Assembly: GCA_014155875.1 (NCBI GenBank)
Contig: JACEFZ010018320.1
Location: forward strand, 550,001-614,000
Reading direction: 5' to 3'
Source of the DNA: Cepaea nemoralis
Lineage: Eukaryota > Mollusca > Gastropoda > Stylommatophora > Helicidae
DNA length: 64,000 nucleotides
Below, one piece after another: positions 46,256 to 57,010 of the stretch. Under the pieces are notes generated by a model. That model was given only the letters and a program-made list of their open reading frames with translations, searched no databases and was not told the origin of the DNA. Position 1 is the first letter of the stretch, and each line of letters opens with the position of its first letter. Both the position numbers and the translations under genes were made by a program.

Positions 46256-46676
46256 TTTAGTTTAGTTTAGTCGTTGGATCAACATCACGGCACACGGTTT
46301 AACCCATAAGTGCTCCGTTTTCCTCCTAACTCAAACCTGAGTTTGGAGAAACTCAGCTCAATGCACGAACTCCGTTGCATCGGCGAGGATCCTGAAATGC
46401 TTTGGGTAGATTTTTAACTCGAAATTTTGCCCGGGCAGCGCCGTTAGGCTACTCTTTTTCGATTTCCAACTGCCAAGGGATTTTTTACGTGCGCAACAAT
46501 ACACACGGGCGTCCGATCTCACTACCCAGAGACCAGGGGAAATTACTGGAAGTCCAGGTGGATTTTTTAAATAAATCCTGGTCCTCGCCGGGGCCTGAAC
46601 CCGGGACCTCCAGCACTCGAGACGGACACCATACCTCGAGACCACTCACAACTCAACCCCCCCCCCCCCCCCCAAC
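46256..46676 (-). mobile_element. tRNA-headed SINE sharing a 3' module with R-TAAC
   Basis: On the minus strand the head (46655 down to about 46595) reads gagtggtctcgaggtatggt (A-box region) and ggaggtcccgggttcaggcc (B box). The body follows, and the 3' end shares with R-TAAC: gcacgaactccg..gc (plus orientation at 46363), catcacggca, and gctccgtt before a short (taaact)n-like tail at 46256-46275. The right side borders a poly-C run (46657-46673). Confidence 0.72.
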
Positions 46677-47529
46677 AGAAGAGTATCTCATCCAATGAAT
46701 GCTGGTATCTGGGTTACCATTACCAGTCAGTCGGTAACAGTTGAGTATCTCGTCCAATGAATGCTGGTCTCTGGGCTACCAGTCAGTAACAGAAGAGTAT
46801 CTCGTCCAATGAATGCTGGTCTCTGGGCTACCAGTCAGTAACAGAAGAATATCTCGTCCAATGAATGCTGGTCTCTGGGCTACCAGTCAGTAACAGAAGA
46901 ATATCTCGTCCAATGAATGCTGGTCTCTGGGCTACCAGTCAGTAACAGAAGAATATCTCGTCCAATGAATGCTGGTCTCTGGGCTACCAGTCAGTAACAA
47001 AAGAATATCTCGTCCAGGGAATGCTGGTCTCTGGGCTACCAGTCAGTAACAGAAGAGTATCTCGTCCAATGAATGTTGGTCTCTGGGTTACCAGTCAGTA
47101 ACAGAAGAGTATCTCGTCCAATGAATGCTGGTTTCTGGGTTACCAGTCAGTCAGTAACAGACCCTTGTGCCAGACATGGTATAGACTCCAGGGGTGGGCA
47201 AACTTTTTGTGCGTAGGGCCACTTAGACAAACGTAAAGCTATTGGGGGGGGGGGGGGCATATATATTATGTCCACTTTGTTTACAACAATCTATCACAAT
47301 AAGTGATTATGAATTATTTATAGGTTATTAAACAGTATAAATAAATAATTATTGCAATTGTATTTTACTTATACACTTAAACATTATATTTTACAATATG
47401 GTCAAAAACGTTTACTAATTTGTTAACTAGATTTTACAATCTTTTATTATAATAATTTTTTAAAAATCTATCAATGGCTTTAATTTGGACACAAATCGAC
47501 TACATTGCCACTCAATTGTTAATTCCTAA

Positions 47530-49565
47530 TGAGATGTATGTAACAGCTTGCAATTTTAGACAATATTCTTGAAATCTGGAGCAAGTTTACTTGTTGAAAT
47601 TCGCATGACAGCATGAAAGCTGCAGTCCGACAATAAAGACCTATTCTTAGATTTGTTGATCCTCCGCCGATGTGTCTCCACCTTGCCGTGGTGGGGGAGC
47701 TTCCGTGTCCCATTGACCCCATGTGCTATGTGATGTCGATGGATGAAAACTACATATCTGACAGCATATGGGATAGGGGCCAGGCTAAATGAGACACAAC
47801 CTGCTGCTCTGCAAGTAGACTGAGGATAGCAGCAAAGTTTAAATCAGGCGCACGAAGGAAGGAGTTCTTGGTCCGTATACATACTTTAAGGCTCACTGCC
47901 GAGGGTTGTGGTTGAACGCCTCTAAGCCATAAACCCTCGGATGTGAGAGCCGGGCCAATACCCATCTACCGAAAAATTGAGGTGAGATTCTGAGCACGCT
48001 ACATGTCCAGTTCATTTACCTCTCCGAAGGCTCTCAGCTGGGGGATATGAGGGATCCCCGGATGAGAGGGCCTGGCCATTTCTCGCTCACTTCTGCGCGA
48101 AGGTAAGGTGCTGAGCCGGCAGCACATGTAGCCTATCTCGTGAGCGAGTACTAAAGAAAAAAAAGCGCCCCATTCGCACGAAATGGTTACGAAAAATGTC
48201 TGTATCTATGCTCACATAGAGTGTAGTCAAAGGTGGAAAAATGTCTCAATAACACGAAATAGAACGCTTGGCTAGTGAATCCATTGCGTGATCCGAAGTC
48301 CGAAGTGAAAGCTTACCTAGTGGATGTCGTCCGCAGACTGTCCGTTCCTGGTTTGTGCTTGAGCGATCAATGGCAAGCAAAATGCCCAATACATGGAAGT
48401 GAGGAATCAAAGCAGCCATGAGCAGGACGTGGCAATTCCTCGGCTGAGCCCAGTCTTAGAGCTGTATGTGCCGGCTCTGCAATAATGGAAGCCTCCTTGG
48501 ATAGCAGGGAACGCCCATGGTCTGCCCCTGACTTCCCTTGAGGGTTGACCGGGATGTCTTTGACCGTTCTATCTTGACCAGCTGAGATGTGGGCGACATC
48601 ACAACAATAAGTGCCTCGAAACCCAAGGAAGGCTAACCTCATAAAAAATGCCCGCCGAAGTCGGAAGTGCCGGCCTACGGGTGGCAAAATAAAAATTGGC
48701 ACTACGCATTTACGTCCGAGTGAAATGTCTTGTCCGAATGTCTCTCGTGCTAAACAGCTCTGACTATCTAGTTTCCGAACGCCGCTCGTGTCCGGAACAG
48801 CTATGACTAGGTAGTTTTCCGAATGTCCGTCGTGCCTGGAATTGCTCTGTCCGGGCACTACGACAAGCAAAAGCCCGAACCGAAAACTCGCTGAGTGGAT
48901 GCCGTCTGCAGACCGGCCTGGTTTGTGCGGGAGCCGCCCGTTGCGAACGAAATGTCCAATATATTGAAGTGAGGAATTTAAGCATCTATGTGCAGGACGT
49001 GACAATACCTGTGGTGAGCCCAGCACCAGAGCGCTATGTGTCGGCTCTGCAATTATGGAAGCCTCCCCGGAAGGCGGAAAAGGCCATGGACTGTCCCTGC
49101 TTTCCTTTGAGGGATGACCGTGTAGTTTTCGACTGTTCCAACTTGACCAGCTGGGATGCGGATGGTACCACAAAAGTGAGAGTCTCCCAGGAATGCTAAC
49201 CTGGTCAAAAATGCACGCTAAAAGTCGGATGTGTTGGCCTAAGGGTTTCGACCCAAGGGTGCCTAACGAGACACACCGCAATCACATCTGTAAAAAAAAA
49301 CACTCCGGATGAACGCAAAGAAGAAGAAGATTTGTTGATCTTCAAGCAAGAAAATGCTTGTTCGCAACTGAATGTTGATCCAAACAATGATAAAAGTTTA
49401 GCTGCAAAGTTTTTCAAGTTGGGAAATGATTCTTCTGATAAAGATTCATAGAAATCCAGCAAACCATCTGACTTGAATTTCTCTTTCAGATCATGATCTG
49501 CTTGTAAGTCAAGCAGCTCCAACTGTATGTCCTCTGTGGCTGTTTCAGCTTCTGAGCCCTTTCCT
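47530..49565 (-). pseudogene. hAT transposase C-terminal fragment, split by a LINE
   Basis: On the minus strand 49565-49328 encodes LELLDLQADHDLKEKF, ESFPNLKNFAAKLLSLFGS and FGSTFSCEQAFSCLKINKS, the hAT C-terminal dimerisation region (related to GTF2IRD2/ZBED5-type proteins). The frame resumes at 47661 with INKSKNRSLLSDCSFHAVMR and STSKLAPDFKNI. The two parts join exactly at the 13-bp target-site duplication of the LINE insert (47662-49327). The N-terminal zinc finger and most of the catalytic core are missing, so the gene was dead or is now dead. Confidence 0.8.
47662..49327 (+). mobile_element. Internally deleted LINE-B derivative with 13-bp TSD
   Basis: Flanked by agatttgttgatc at 47649-47661 and 49328-49340. 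The left part matches the LINE-B 5' UTR (tgtctccaccttgccgtggt, gtcccattgaccccat, aacctgctgctctgcaagta). From about 48160 the rest matches the LINE-B 3' UTR (ggaagtgaggaatc, gcaggacgtg, ggctctgcaata, tggaagcctcc, catggtctgcccctg). The whole ORF2 is missing. The 3' UTR module appears twice (about 48318-48680 and 48890-49240). The end reads ctccggatgaacgc then (GAA)n, the LINE-B tail. Confidence 0.85.
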
Positions 49566-50600
49566 GTCACCAATGGAGTGAAACAAGGATGTGTCCTGTC
49601 TCCAATGGAGTGAAACAAGGATGTGTCCTGGCACCAACACTGTTCAGCCTCATGTTTTCAGCCATGTTGATGAATGCCTTCGAGAACAACGACATTGGAA
49701 TAGACATCAACTACCGCATGGATGGAAAGTTATTCAATCTCAGAAGGCTGAAAAGCTAAACCCAAAACTAACAGCGACACCATCAGAGAGCTCCTGTTTG
49801 CTGATGATTGCTCTCTATATGCCAACTCAGAGGCAGACAAGCAACAAAATGTTTCAGCTTTCTCACATGCCCGTGTCAACTTTGGGCTCAATATCAGCTT
49901 GGAGAAGACTGTAGTTATGTACCAGCCAGCTCCAGGGAATAATCACACTGTGCCGAATATCAAGGTGAATGGTCATAAACTAAGTGTTGTGGACAAATTC
50001 ACCTATCTTGGCAGCACTGTGTCATAAGCTGTCACAATTGATGACGAAGTGAATGCAAGAATCTCCAAGGCCAGCGCGGACTTTGGCAGTGGTAAGACAA
50101 GATACCAGACACTGAAGTCCTAGGAAGAGCGTCCATGCCCAGTATCCACACTCTACTAATGAAGAATCAGATTCGCTGGGCTGGTCACTTGACTCGCATG
50201 CTAAATCACAGGCTCCCTAAACGAATTTTTTTACAGTGAGCTGCGTTATGGTAAACGTTCCCAAGGCAGCCAGAGGAAACGCTTTAAAGACACTCTGAAG
50301 ATCTCACTAACAGCTTTTGGAATTAATCATGACACTTGGGGGACTGATACCAAAGACCGAAATTTGTGGCGGTTATGCAAAGTCACTTGTGAAGCAACCA
50401 GGACTGCAAGAGCTGTGAAGAAAAGACTGGACAGAAAAACCACTGCAGGAGGACCTCCTCCTGGAAAGTCAAGCATTCTTTTCCCAAATTGTCAAAGACA
50501 CTATTTCGAGCTTAAAATAGGCCTTATCAGCCATCTTAGAACTCACGGCTCCATACTTTCAACCCCACTGGATGAAGTGAATGGTCATCATCATTCTTGA
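49566..50600 (+). pseudogene. Degenerate LINE reverse transcriptase and C-terminal fragment
   Basis: In shifting frames: NGVKQGCVLAPTLFSLMFS, YRMDGKLFNLRRLK, ELLFADDCSLYANS (RT catalytic ADD), VNFGLNISLEKTVVMYQPAP, VDKFTYLGSTVS, DEVNARISKASADFG. After a deletion come RFKDTLKISL and a frame from 50364 ending FPNCQRHYFELKIGLISHLR, which resembles the C-terminal zinc-finger-like C..C..H..H block of this LINE type. The first RT motif is preceded by a ~34-bp local duplication. It is inserted in hAT1 opposite to the transposase. Clade (RTE-like or other) not certain. Confidence 0.75.
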
Positions 50601-50956
50601 GCTTCTGCACTAAAAGGGGAATTGGGAATATTGAGCTGTGGCTCTAAGTTCTTGAAATCTTGGAATCACCTTATAAAATCATCCTTATTAAATTTTTACA
50701 TGTTGATAAATATTTCTCTATATTAAAATCGATAAATTCGCATTTTAGTATTGCATTGCGAAGGTCAAGGACTGTTTACAAAAATGAAAAATTAGAAAGA
50801 AATTTTATCAAAAATGTTAAAACGATCATGACGGTACATGAAATTCTGTAAAATTCTACAAAGTAACTTAAAAACGAAGTACACATATGTATTTCTAAAT
50901 AATACCAGTTGCCGTGTCGCATACGGCCCGCGGGCCGTAGTTTGCCCACCCCTTTG

Positions 50957-51819
50957 CTAGTTGCTAGGGATGAGAGAGATGACAGATTAATAAGCGAAGT
51001 GAGCAGAAGAAAACCTTGTCTGGTACAGTCAAGGCCTGCATACACTTATTTTCGCGCTGGCGAAAGGCCGTGCAAGTTTAGGGGTTTATGTAGACAAATA
51101 TTATGTCATTTATATTGTGTGTAGATTTAACTCATTTTGAACAAATAATTCTCTCCCCCCCTCCCCCACCCTTCCTTTTCTCTCTCTTTCTCTCTCTGCT
51201 AAATGGTACATTGCTTTCTAACAACCCCCCCCCCCCCCCCCCCCCCCCTTCTCCTGCACCTCCCTATTTCTTTAACATAAATATCTCCAATATTAATAAA
51301 TCATATAGTTCAACTGCGCATGCGTTTCCCTGGTTGCTTAGAGCATATCTAAAACATCATAATAACATGATAGTAATGCCTTGATTGCTCACTACACTTA
51401 TTAATAATTATGTTCAAGCATTCTGCGGAATTACCGGATAGCTAAAAGAAAAACACTTTGATGAGCAATTAGTAGGGGGCATAAACATATAATATATTAT
51501 AAGGGAGAATACTAGAAATCTAAAAAGGAAATCATATACTTAGCTATATTATTATCAACCAACTTAAAATTCTCTCAAATAATTTCCAATAAATTTGAAA
51601 TTTAACATCAAAGTCAGGTATTATAATTTAAAGAATAATACTTTTATATTGTTTGTGAAACACGTTTCTAATCTTTACTTACTTACATTTTATAATCAAC
51701 TTTAAAGATGTAAATTTATTCCTTAAATATTAATACAATCCTAGTTCTTATAAGGAGCGTAACCTTATAGTCTGGTTTCTCTTCACAACGTATCAATCTT
51801 CGCCTTTCTACCGATATTG
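50957..51819. other. Unassigned AT-rich sequence with a poly-C run
   Basis: Contains CT-rich DNA and a ~24-bp C run near 51224-51248, then AT-rich DNA up to the EF-hand region. No exon or transposon end identified; a promoter would have to lie here if the EF-hand ORF is a gene, but I see no decisive signal. Confidence 0.4.
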
Positions 51820-52198
51820 ATGCTAACAAAGTCTACCAACGATGCGCTGGAGGAGAAGATATTTAATGAGATGGATGGGGACCGGATGGGGATGCAAACT
51901 GACTAAATCGGAGCATGATGCCTTTTACTCGAACTTTGATCTCGACAAGAATGGAGACATCAGCAAAGAAGAGTTCAAGAATGTCATTGGTGTCATTGAA
52001 CCTGCGTTTGTTGGCCACGAGGAGGCGCTGTACAAACTTCTGGACAGAGATGGCAACGGGAAGGCTGACAAAGCTGACATTGATGCTGTCTTCCTGGAGA
52101 CTGACTCTAACAAGGACGGCCTCATTGATAAAGCCGAGTATCACCTAGTTTTCAAGAACATTCTGAAGGCGGTTGGTCGAGATTCTGACGGAGTTTGA
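51820..52198 (+). CDS. EF-hand calcium-binding protein, frameshifted near its start
   Basis: The open frame 51842-52198 (118 codons) has three EF-hand loops: DLDKNGDISKEE (residues 33-44), DRDGNGKADKAD (68-79) and DSNKDGLIDKAE (88-99). The first and third have acidic residues at positions 1, 3, 5 and 12 or close equivalents. The 51842 start gives an implausible Arg/Trp-rich leader. An upstream ATG at 51820 in another frame gives LTKSTNDALEEKIFNEMDGD, an EF-hand helix plus loop start, and stops soon after. So a four-EF-hand (calmodulin-like) protein of ~125 residues is likely, with its first loop broken by indels near 51880-51895. It has no signal peptide or membrane segment. It is a small acidic Ca2+ sensor or buffer by family; partner unknown. 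It could be a pseudogene, an exon of a larger gene, or a correct gene with consensus errors. Confidence 0.62.
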
Positions 52199-52269
52199 CG
52201 GATTCCCTGGCACTTGCCAGGCCCCAGTGTGGGGAAACTGGGTCGCTTTGTATTACAATAGTTAAGTTA

Positions 52270-52740
52270 ATTTGTGCTTTTAGCTTACATTACTAAATAT
52301 ACTTCAGTTGTATTTATTTTTCAGCAAACATGACTAAACATAGTTGATTATTTATGCTTTCAGAAAATATTACTAAACATAGTTTGTTTTTTTTTTTTTT
52401 TGCTTTCAGCAAATATTACTTAACATTGTTGTTTAATTTATGCTTTCAGCAAATATTACTTAACATTGTTGTTTAATTTATGCTTTCAGCAAATATTACA
52501 AACCACTGTTGTTTCATTTATGCTTTCAGCAAACATTACAAAACATAGTTAATATTTTTTTGTTTTCAGCAAACATTACTAAACATAGTTGATTATTGAT
52601 GCTTTCAGTGAACTTTACTAAACATAGTTGATTATTCATGCTTTCAGTGAACATGACTAAACATAGTTAATTATTTATGCTTTCAGTAAACATTAATAAA
52701 CATAATTGGTTTATTTATGATGGCACTACTAAACAGAATT
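52270..52740. repeat. 40-bp minisatellite
   Basis: About twelve copies of a unit containing tgctttcagcaaatattact and taacattgttgtttaattta. Begins ~70 bp downstream of the EF-hand stop. Confidence 0.88.
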
Positions 52741-53030
52741 GTTTTACTTGTACCACCAATCGTGTTAGCTTTGTTTGTGCTTTTCGGCAAACAATTACGT
52801 AATTTTGGAGTTGTAAACTTCAGTGAATAAATCTACCAAACATTGAAAAAAAAAAAAAAAAAACGTATAAATCTTACGCTTCATTTCACTCGTCTTTGCA
52901 GCCACTTCTGCCTTAACCACCCCGAACCACTTCCGATGCTGGTTCTCAACTAAAAACGACGTGTTGGTAAAAAATTGTCCCAAATTTTATTTTCGCTCGG
53001 TACAATCTACTTCATTGTGTGAATCTTAGT
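52741..53030. other. Unassigned sequence
   Basis: Contains a poly-A run near 52844-52863; no feature recognised. The 5' end of LINE-A probably lies in or just after it. Confidence 0.35.
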
Positions 53031-53089
53031 AAAGTGTAATATCTCGTTCAAATCAGCAAGTGTGATGTTATAACTAAAGGATACTGAAA

Positions 53090-54170
53090 ATGACAAGTTC
53101 ATCTCTAACACTGACGTCAGATGTGCTCAACGGAAACCTGCTTCACCGCTCAGGTATGATTGTTGTGTCTCTCTCCGGCCCTGGAGCCGCCGCCAAGTCG
53201 ACGCCAACGTTCATAGCGAGCGCATTCGCTGGACTGGCTGGCGTGCCGCTAGGCGCAATAGCCAGTCTACACAGGTATGAGTCACCGACACGGTGGTTCG
53301 TGACATTAACAGAAGACATGCATGTCAAACTGTACGATAGGCTACACCGGGTTACAGTTACAACTAACGAATTCGGACATCAATATTTGTCTGGAGCATG
53401 TAGACAAACAAAGGCAAAAATGTACTCTGCATTGGATCCCGGCGGCAATGAAGATAGAGGGAGTTAAGGCTATCGCCGTACATGCCTACTGGAGACCCGA
53501 ATGTGCAGGTATTTCACTAAAATATTCTGGAGGTACATGGGGAGCCGTATGTAACCCCGTCCAGGAAATCCCTTATTACATAAATCCGAACATTACAGGG
53601 GTAACCAAAAACACTCACAAAATTCTGGTAACCTTGCCCAGCAGGAGAACTGTTTGTCATGTGTGTGGTATGGACGACCACTTGTCCAACAAATGTCCAG
53701 CCAAACATACAAACAAGCCTGTTGTGGCACAAGAAGATGTAATAAATTTTACACCTCTGAGAAGGCAAGGACCAGCACTACATCAACCATACGAACAACG
53801 CGGAAAACAAGTTGAACAACAGCCCAAACAACACGAAAAGCAACAAATGGATATGCCAACAGACAACCAAGAAAACTACATTCTGGACACGCAAACAGAA
53901 GAACCCTTTACAACTGTTTTTCACTCCAAAACCAGAAAAAGACAACTACGAGGATTAAGACCAAACTCAACAAGCAGTACTAAGGAGGAAGAAGAAGAAG
54001 CAGAAGAAGAAAACTCACAAACCAAATCAACGCCAAAAAAGAAGGAAAGACAACCCGAAAATACTGACGAAACCACCAACAAAGACACCTTAGATGATAA
54101 AACTGAATCAGAATTAATATCTGTGAACACTACTGATACTGACACAGAAGAAGATGGCCTATTGTTTTAA
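53090..54170 (+). pseudogene. LINE-A ORF1, CCHC zinc-knuckle protein (one frameshift)
   Basis: Starts at 53090 in frame 2 (MTSSSLTLTSDVLNG) and shifts frame near 53420 (acaaaggcaaaaatg) into 53421-54170. After the shift: CTLHWIPAAMKIEGVKAIAV, then one CCHC knuckle CHVCGMDDHLSNKC (spacing C-x2-C-x4-H-x4-C), then a Gln- and Lys-rich stretch and an acidic EEEEEAEEE tail. This is the layout of a retrotransposon nucleic-acid-binding ORF1: an RNA-binding core, a knuckle and a charged C terminus. Non-functional as read because of the frameshift, unless that is a sequence error. Confidence 0.75.
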
Positions 54171-54339
54171 CATCTAAATTAAGATAAGTCTACATCAGGA
54201 CAACAAGAAAAAATAACTATCTCAATTAGACACCTCGTTTGTCTCTAAGTTCTTATTACTGTTAGTCACCAATATCATTTGCTTGTTTTGATTAATTTTT
54301 GATGACTAATGATATTATTATTAGTCTGACCTATTTCAG

Positions 54340-55545
54340 ATTTATGCGCAAAACAAAAACACATCGTCGCACTCATACACAAATACAAACCCGACTTCAT
54401 TCTCCTACAAGAAACAAACATATCCGAATACACACACGCAAAGCAAATCACTACACAATTAGGGATCAGGCACTCATGCTTCAGCCTATCGACACATCGT
54501 ACAGGTTCTGGAACCGCCAAATTGCAGACTTCAGACGAATGGGAAATTACTGACATACACAAGGACGACCAAAGAGACATTACCATCATACAGGTTAGAA
54601 ACAACACACACATACGCTTTAGTCAACATACATGCCCCAGCAAATTACAGCTTACCAACCACAATTCTTCGAACACTTAGTAAACCTATTAGCACAGACA
54701 TACAGAGGGGGAATTTTGTTTTAGCAGGTGATTTTAATTGTTGTTTGGCTTCGGCTGACATAATAGGCGGGGAAGTGAAAACGCAGTTAAGAAGAGCTGG
54801 CCGAGACGACATGAATCAACTCGATACATTGCAATACATAATTGACACACATAACCTAGTAGACGCATTCAGGCACAAACACCCCAACAGTCACGATACA
54901 ACGCACAGAAACCATGCACATAACAGATCATCTAGGTTAGATAGAATATACGTACCCACAACACACCACATAACACAGACTAAACATCTTCAAGAAACTC
55001 TCCAGTGTACATATCACAAAGCAATACTAGCACACATCACTATAAATAACACAACCACACAGCCATTCAAACGATCACCACACTGGAAATTTAACAACAC
55101 GTTACTCCAAAACACAGAATATATACAGTATATGACAGACCTGATACATAATTATACTGATAGTATACCAACTGATAACATTAGACAATACTGGGACTTA
55201 CTGAAAAACACAATACGGAACAAGACCCAAAAACTAGCATCCATCATACACAAGCGTAGACTACAACAAGAACAAATCATACAAACAGCAATACATTTAA
55301 CAAAGCAAACTGACAGAAACTCACCATACTTGCATGCATTAATAATGCAAATGGAAGAACACCAACAGCACAGTTACCTGGGTGCACTAATTAGAACAAA
55401 ACAACACCATCACAAAAGAGACACCCAGCAAACAATACATCGCAATAGAACAAAACATACAGCGTAGTAAACAGATAAACACAATAAAACATGCAAGGAA
55501 ACACAAACAGAAACCACACGCATAACAGAAGTATTCCAGCAATAC
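54340..55545 (+). pseudogene. LINE-A ORF2, apurinic-type endonuclease half
   Basis: Endonuclease blocks in order: KPDFILLQET (54390), ALVNIHAPAN (about 54620, after a frameshift), FVLAGDFNC (54715, again in a new frame) and SRLDRIYVP (about 54930). The terminal SDH block is replaced by YHKAILA. A long frame (54745-55467) then runs through the linker to a stop at 55467. ITEVFQQYY is encoded just before the hAT2 insertion. Two or more frameshifts: a dead copy. Confidence 0.75.
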
Positions 55546-56660
55546 TATAGACCAGTGGTTCTCAACCGGTGGGGAATTCCCCCTAGGGGAATTTTGGGGT
55601 TTCCAGGGGGGGGGGGGGGGATTGGAATGAAGATTATTTCATGATCGCGTTAATACAAGAACCGATTACTTGATATTGTTTTTCCCTTCATAATTTACGG
55701 TTCTGTACGCTCACCCTTCTGAAATTCATTTTATAACGTACTAGCTGACCCGGCCCGGCTTCGCCCAGGCCCTGGAGGGGATCTATCTATCTATCAGTCT
55801 GTCTGTCTGCTTGTTTGTCTGTCTGTCTGGCTGACCCGGCTTCACCCAGTCCCTGGTGGGGAGCATCTCATTTAATTCATATAAGTAGTCATATAAGCTC
55901 TCCCGTTCCCGACTATCTGTTTGTCTGTCTATCTGTCTGTCTGTCCCGGCCCGGCTTCACCCAGTCCCTGGTGGGGAGCATCTAATTTAATTCATATACG
56001 TAGTCATATAAGCTCTCCCGTTCCCGACTGTCTGTCTGTCTGTCTGACCCGGCCCGGCGTCACCCAGTCCCTGGTGGGGAGCATGTCATCTAATTCATAT
56101 AAGTAGTCAAATAAGCTTCCGTTCCCGACTATCTGTCTATCTATCTGACCCGGCGTGGTTTCGCCCAGCTCCTGGCGCACAGTAACTTAAAAGAATGTCC
56201 TTCCACACACCATTCAATGAAAACTGTAGAAAAAGATGGGTTACAATGTCATGCATTATGCATTATTTTTATGAAAACTTTGAAAATGCCTTAAAGATTA
56301 TATCATTATTTATTATAACTCATATGCCTGAAAATAACTATAGACAAAGAGTTTAACAATAGTACAAGTAAGTCCAACAATATGACTATAAAGTATATAA
56401 AAATGTTATTAAAAGTTATTCCCCTTGAAATAACTTTTCTAGAGTGAAGTCCCCCTGCTATATAGACATTATATAATGAAAATGGAAAAGTAAATGTTAT
56501 TAAATAAGTAGAACCCCTCTGCTGTGTGTCCACCGTGACGAGGTAGAGGGGCTTGTGCGTCCCAATGACCCCAAGAGCTATGCCGACGGTAGCACAGCTA
56601 CTGGTAGGGCCACCCATGTCAGACAGGTCAAGGGAGAGGGACCAGACAAAGAGACACACA

Positions 56661-57010
56661 AACCTGCTGCCTTGTACGTAGACTGGGGACAGTCAAAGGC
56701 TAGGGAAAGCATCCCGAATAAATGCTTGTCGAAATCGGATGTACTGAGCCACAGGCTTGACAAAGCAGTGCAACGTAAAACCTGCTGCCTTGTAGGTAGA
56801 CTGGGGACAGTCAAAGGCTAGGGAAGCATCCCGAATAAATGCTTGTCGAAATCGGATGTACTGAGCCACAGGCTTGACAAGCAGTGCAACGTAAAACCTG
56901 CTGCCTTGTAGGTAGACTGGGACAGTCAAAGGCTAGGGAAAGCATCCCGAATAAATGCTTGTCGAAATCGGATGTACTGAGCCACAGGCTTGACAAAGCA
57001 GTGCAACGTA
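56661..57010 (+). repeat. 5' UTR tandem repeats of LINE-B (~117 bp x 3)
   Basis: Three units starting aacctgctgccttgtaggta, each containing ggacagtcaaaggctaggga, gcatcccgaataaatgcttg and gagccacaggcttgacaa. Possibly promoter monomers, by analogy with other LINEs; function not shown. Confidence 0.85.

Larger units (their letters stand above)
41516..47160. repeat. 52-bp satellite array with insertions
   Basis: Unit cagtcagtaacagaagagta, tctcgtccaatgaatgctgg, tctctgggctac. About 85 monomers, interrupted by two R-TAAC retroposons, an unexplained ~180-bp island (45555-45735) and a tRNA-headed SINE (46256-46676). Edge and early monomers have 'aacgctgg' and 'cgagtcag'; later ones have 'aatgctgg' and 'ccagtcag'. 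Confidence 0.94.
47189..50956 (-). mobile_element. hAT1: broken hAT-superfamily DNA transposon
   Basis: Left end caggggtgggcaaact (47189-47204) and right end agtttgcccacccctttg (50939-50956) form a near-perfect inverted repeat of the type found on hAT (Charlie-like) elements; the right end has two extra T. The right subterminal GC-rich tract (acggcccgcgggccg) is also typical. The transposase lies on the minus strand, reduced to a C-terminal part and split by a LINE-B derivative; another LINE fragment occupies 49566-50600. I found no convincing 8-bp target-site duplication. Confidence 0.8.

Noticed and set aside
48367..49281. 304-codon minus-strand open frame
   Set aside because: It lies antisense across the LINE-B 3' UTR modules and has no family motif; repetition of the module explains its internal similarity.
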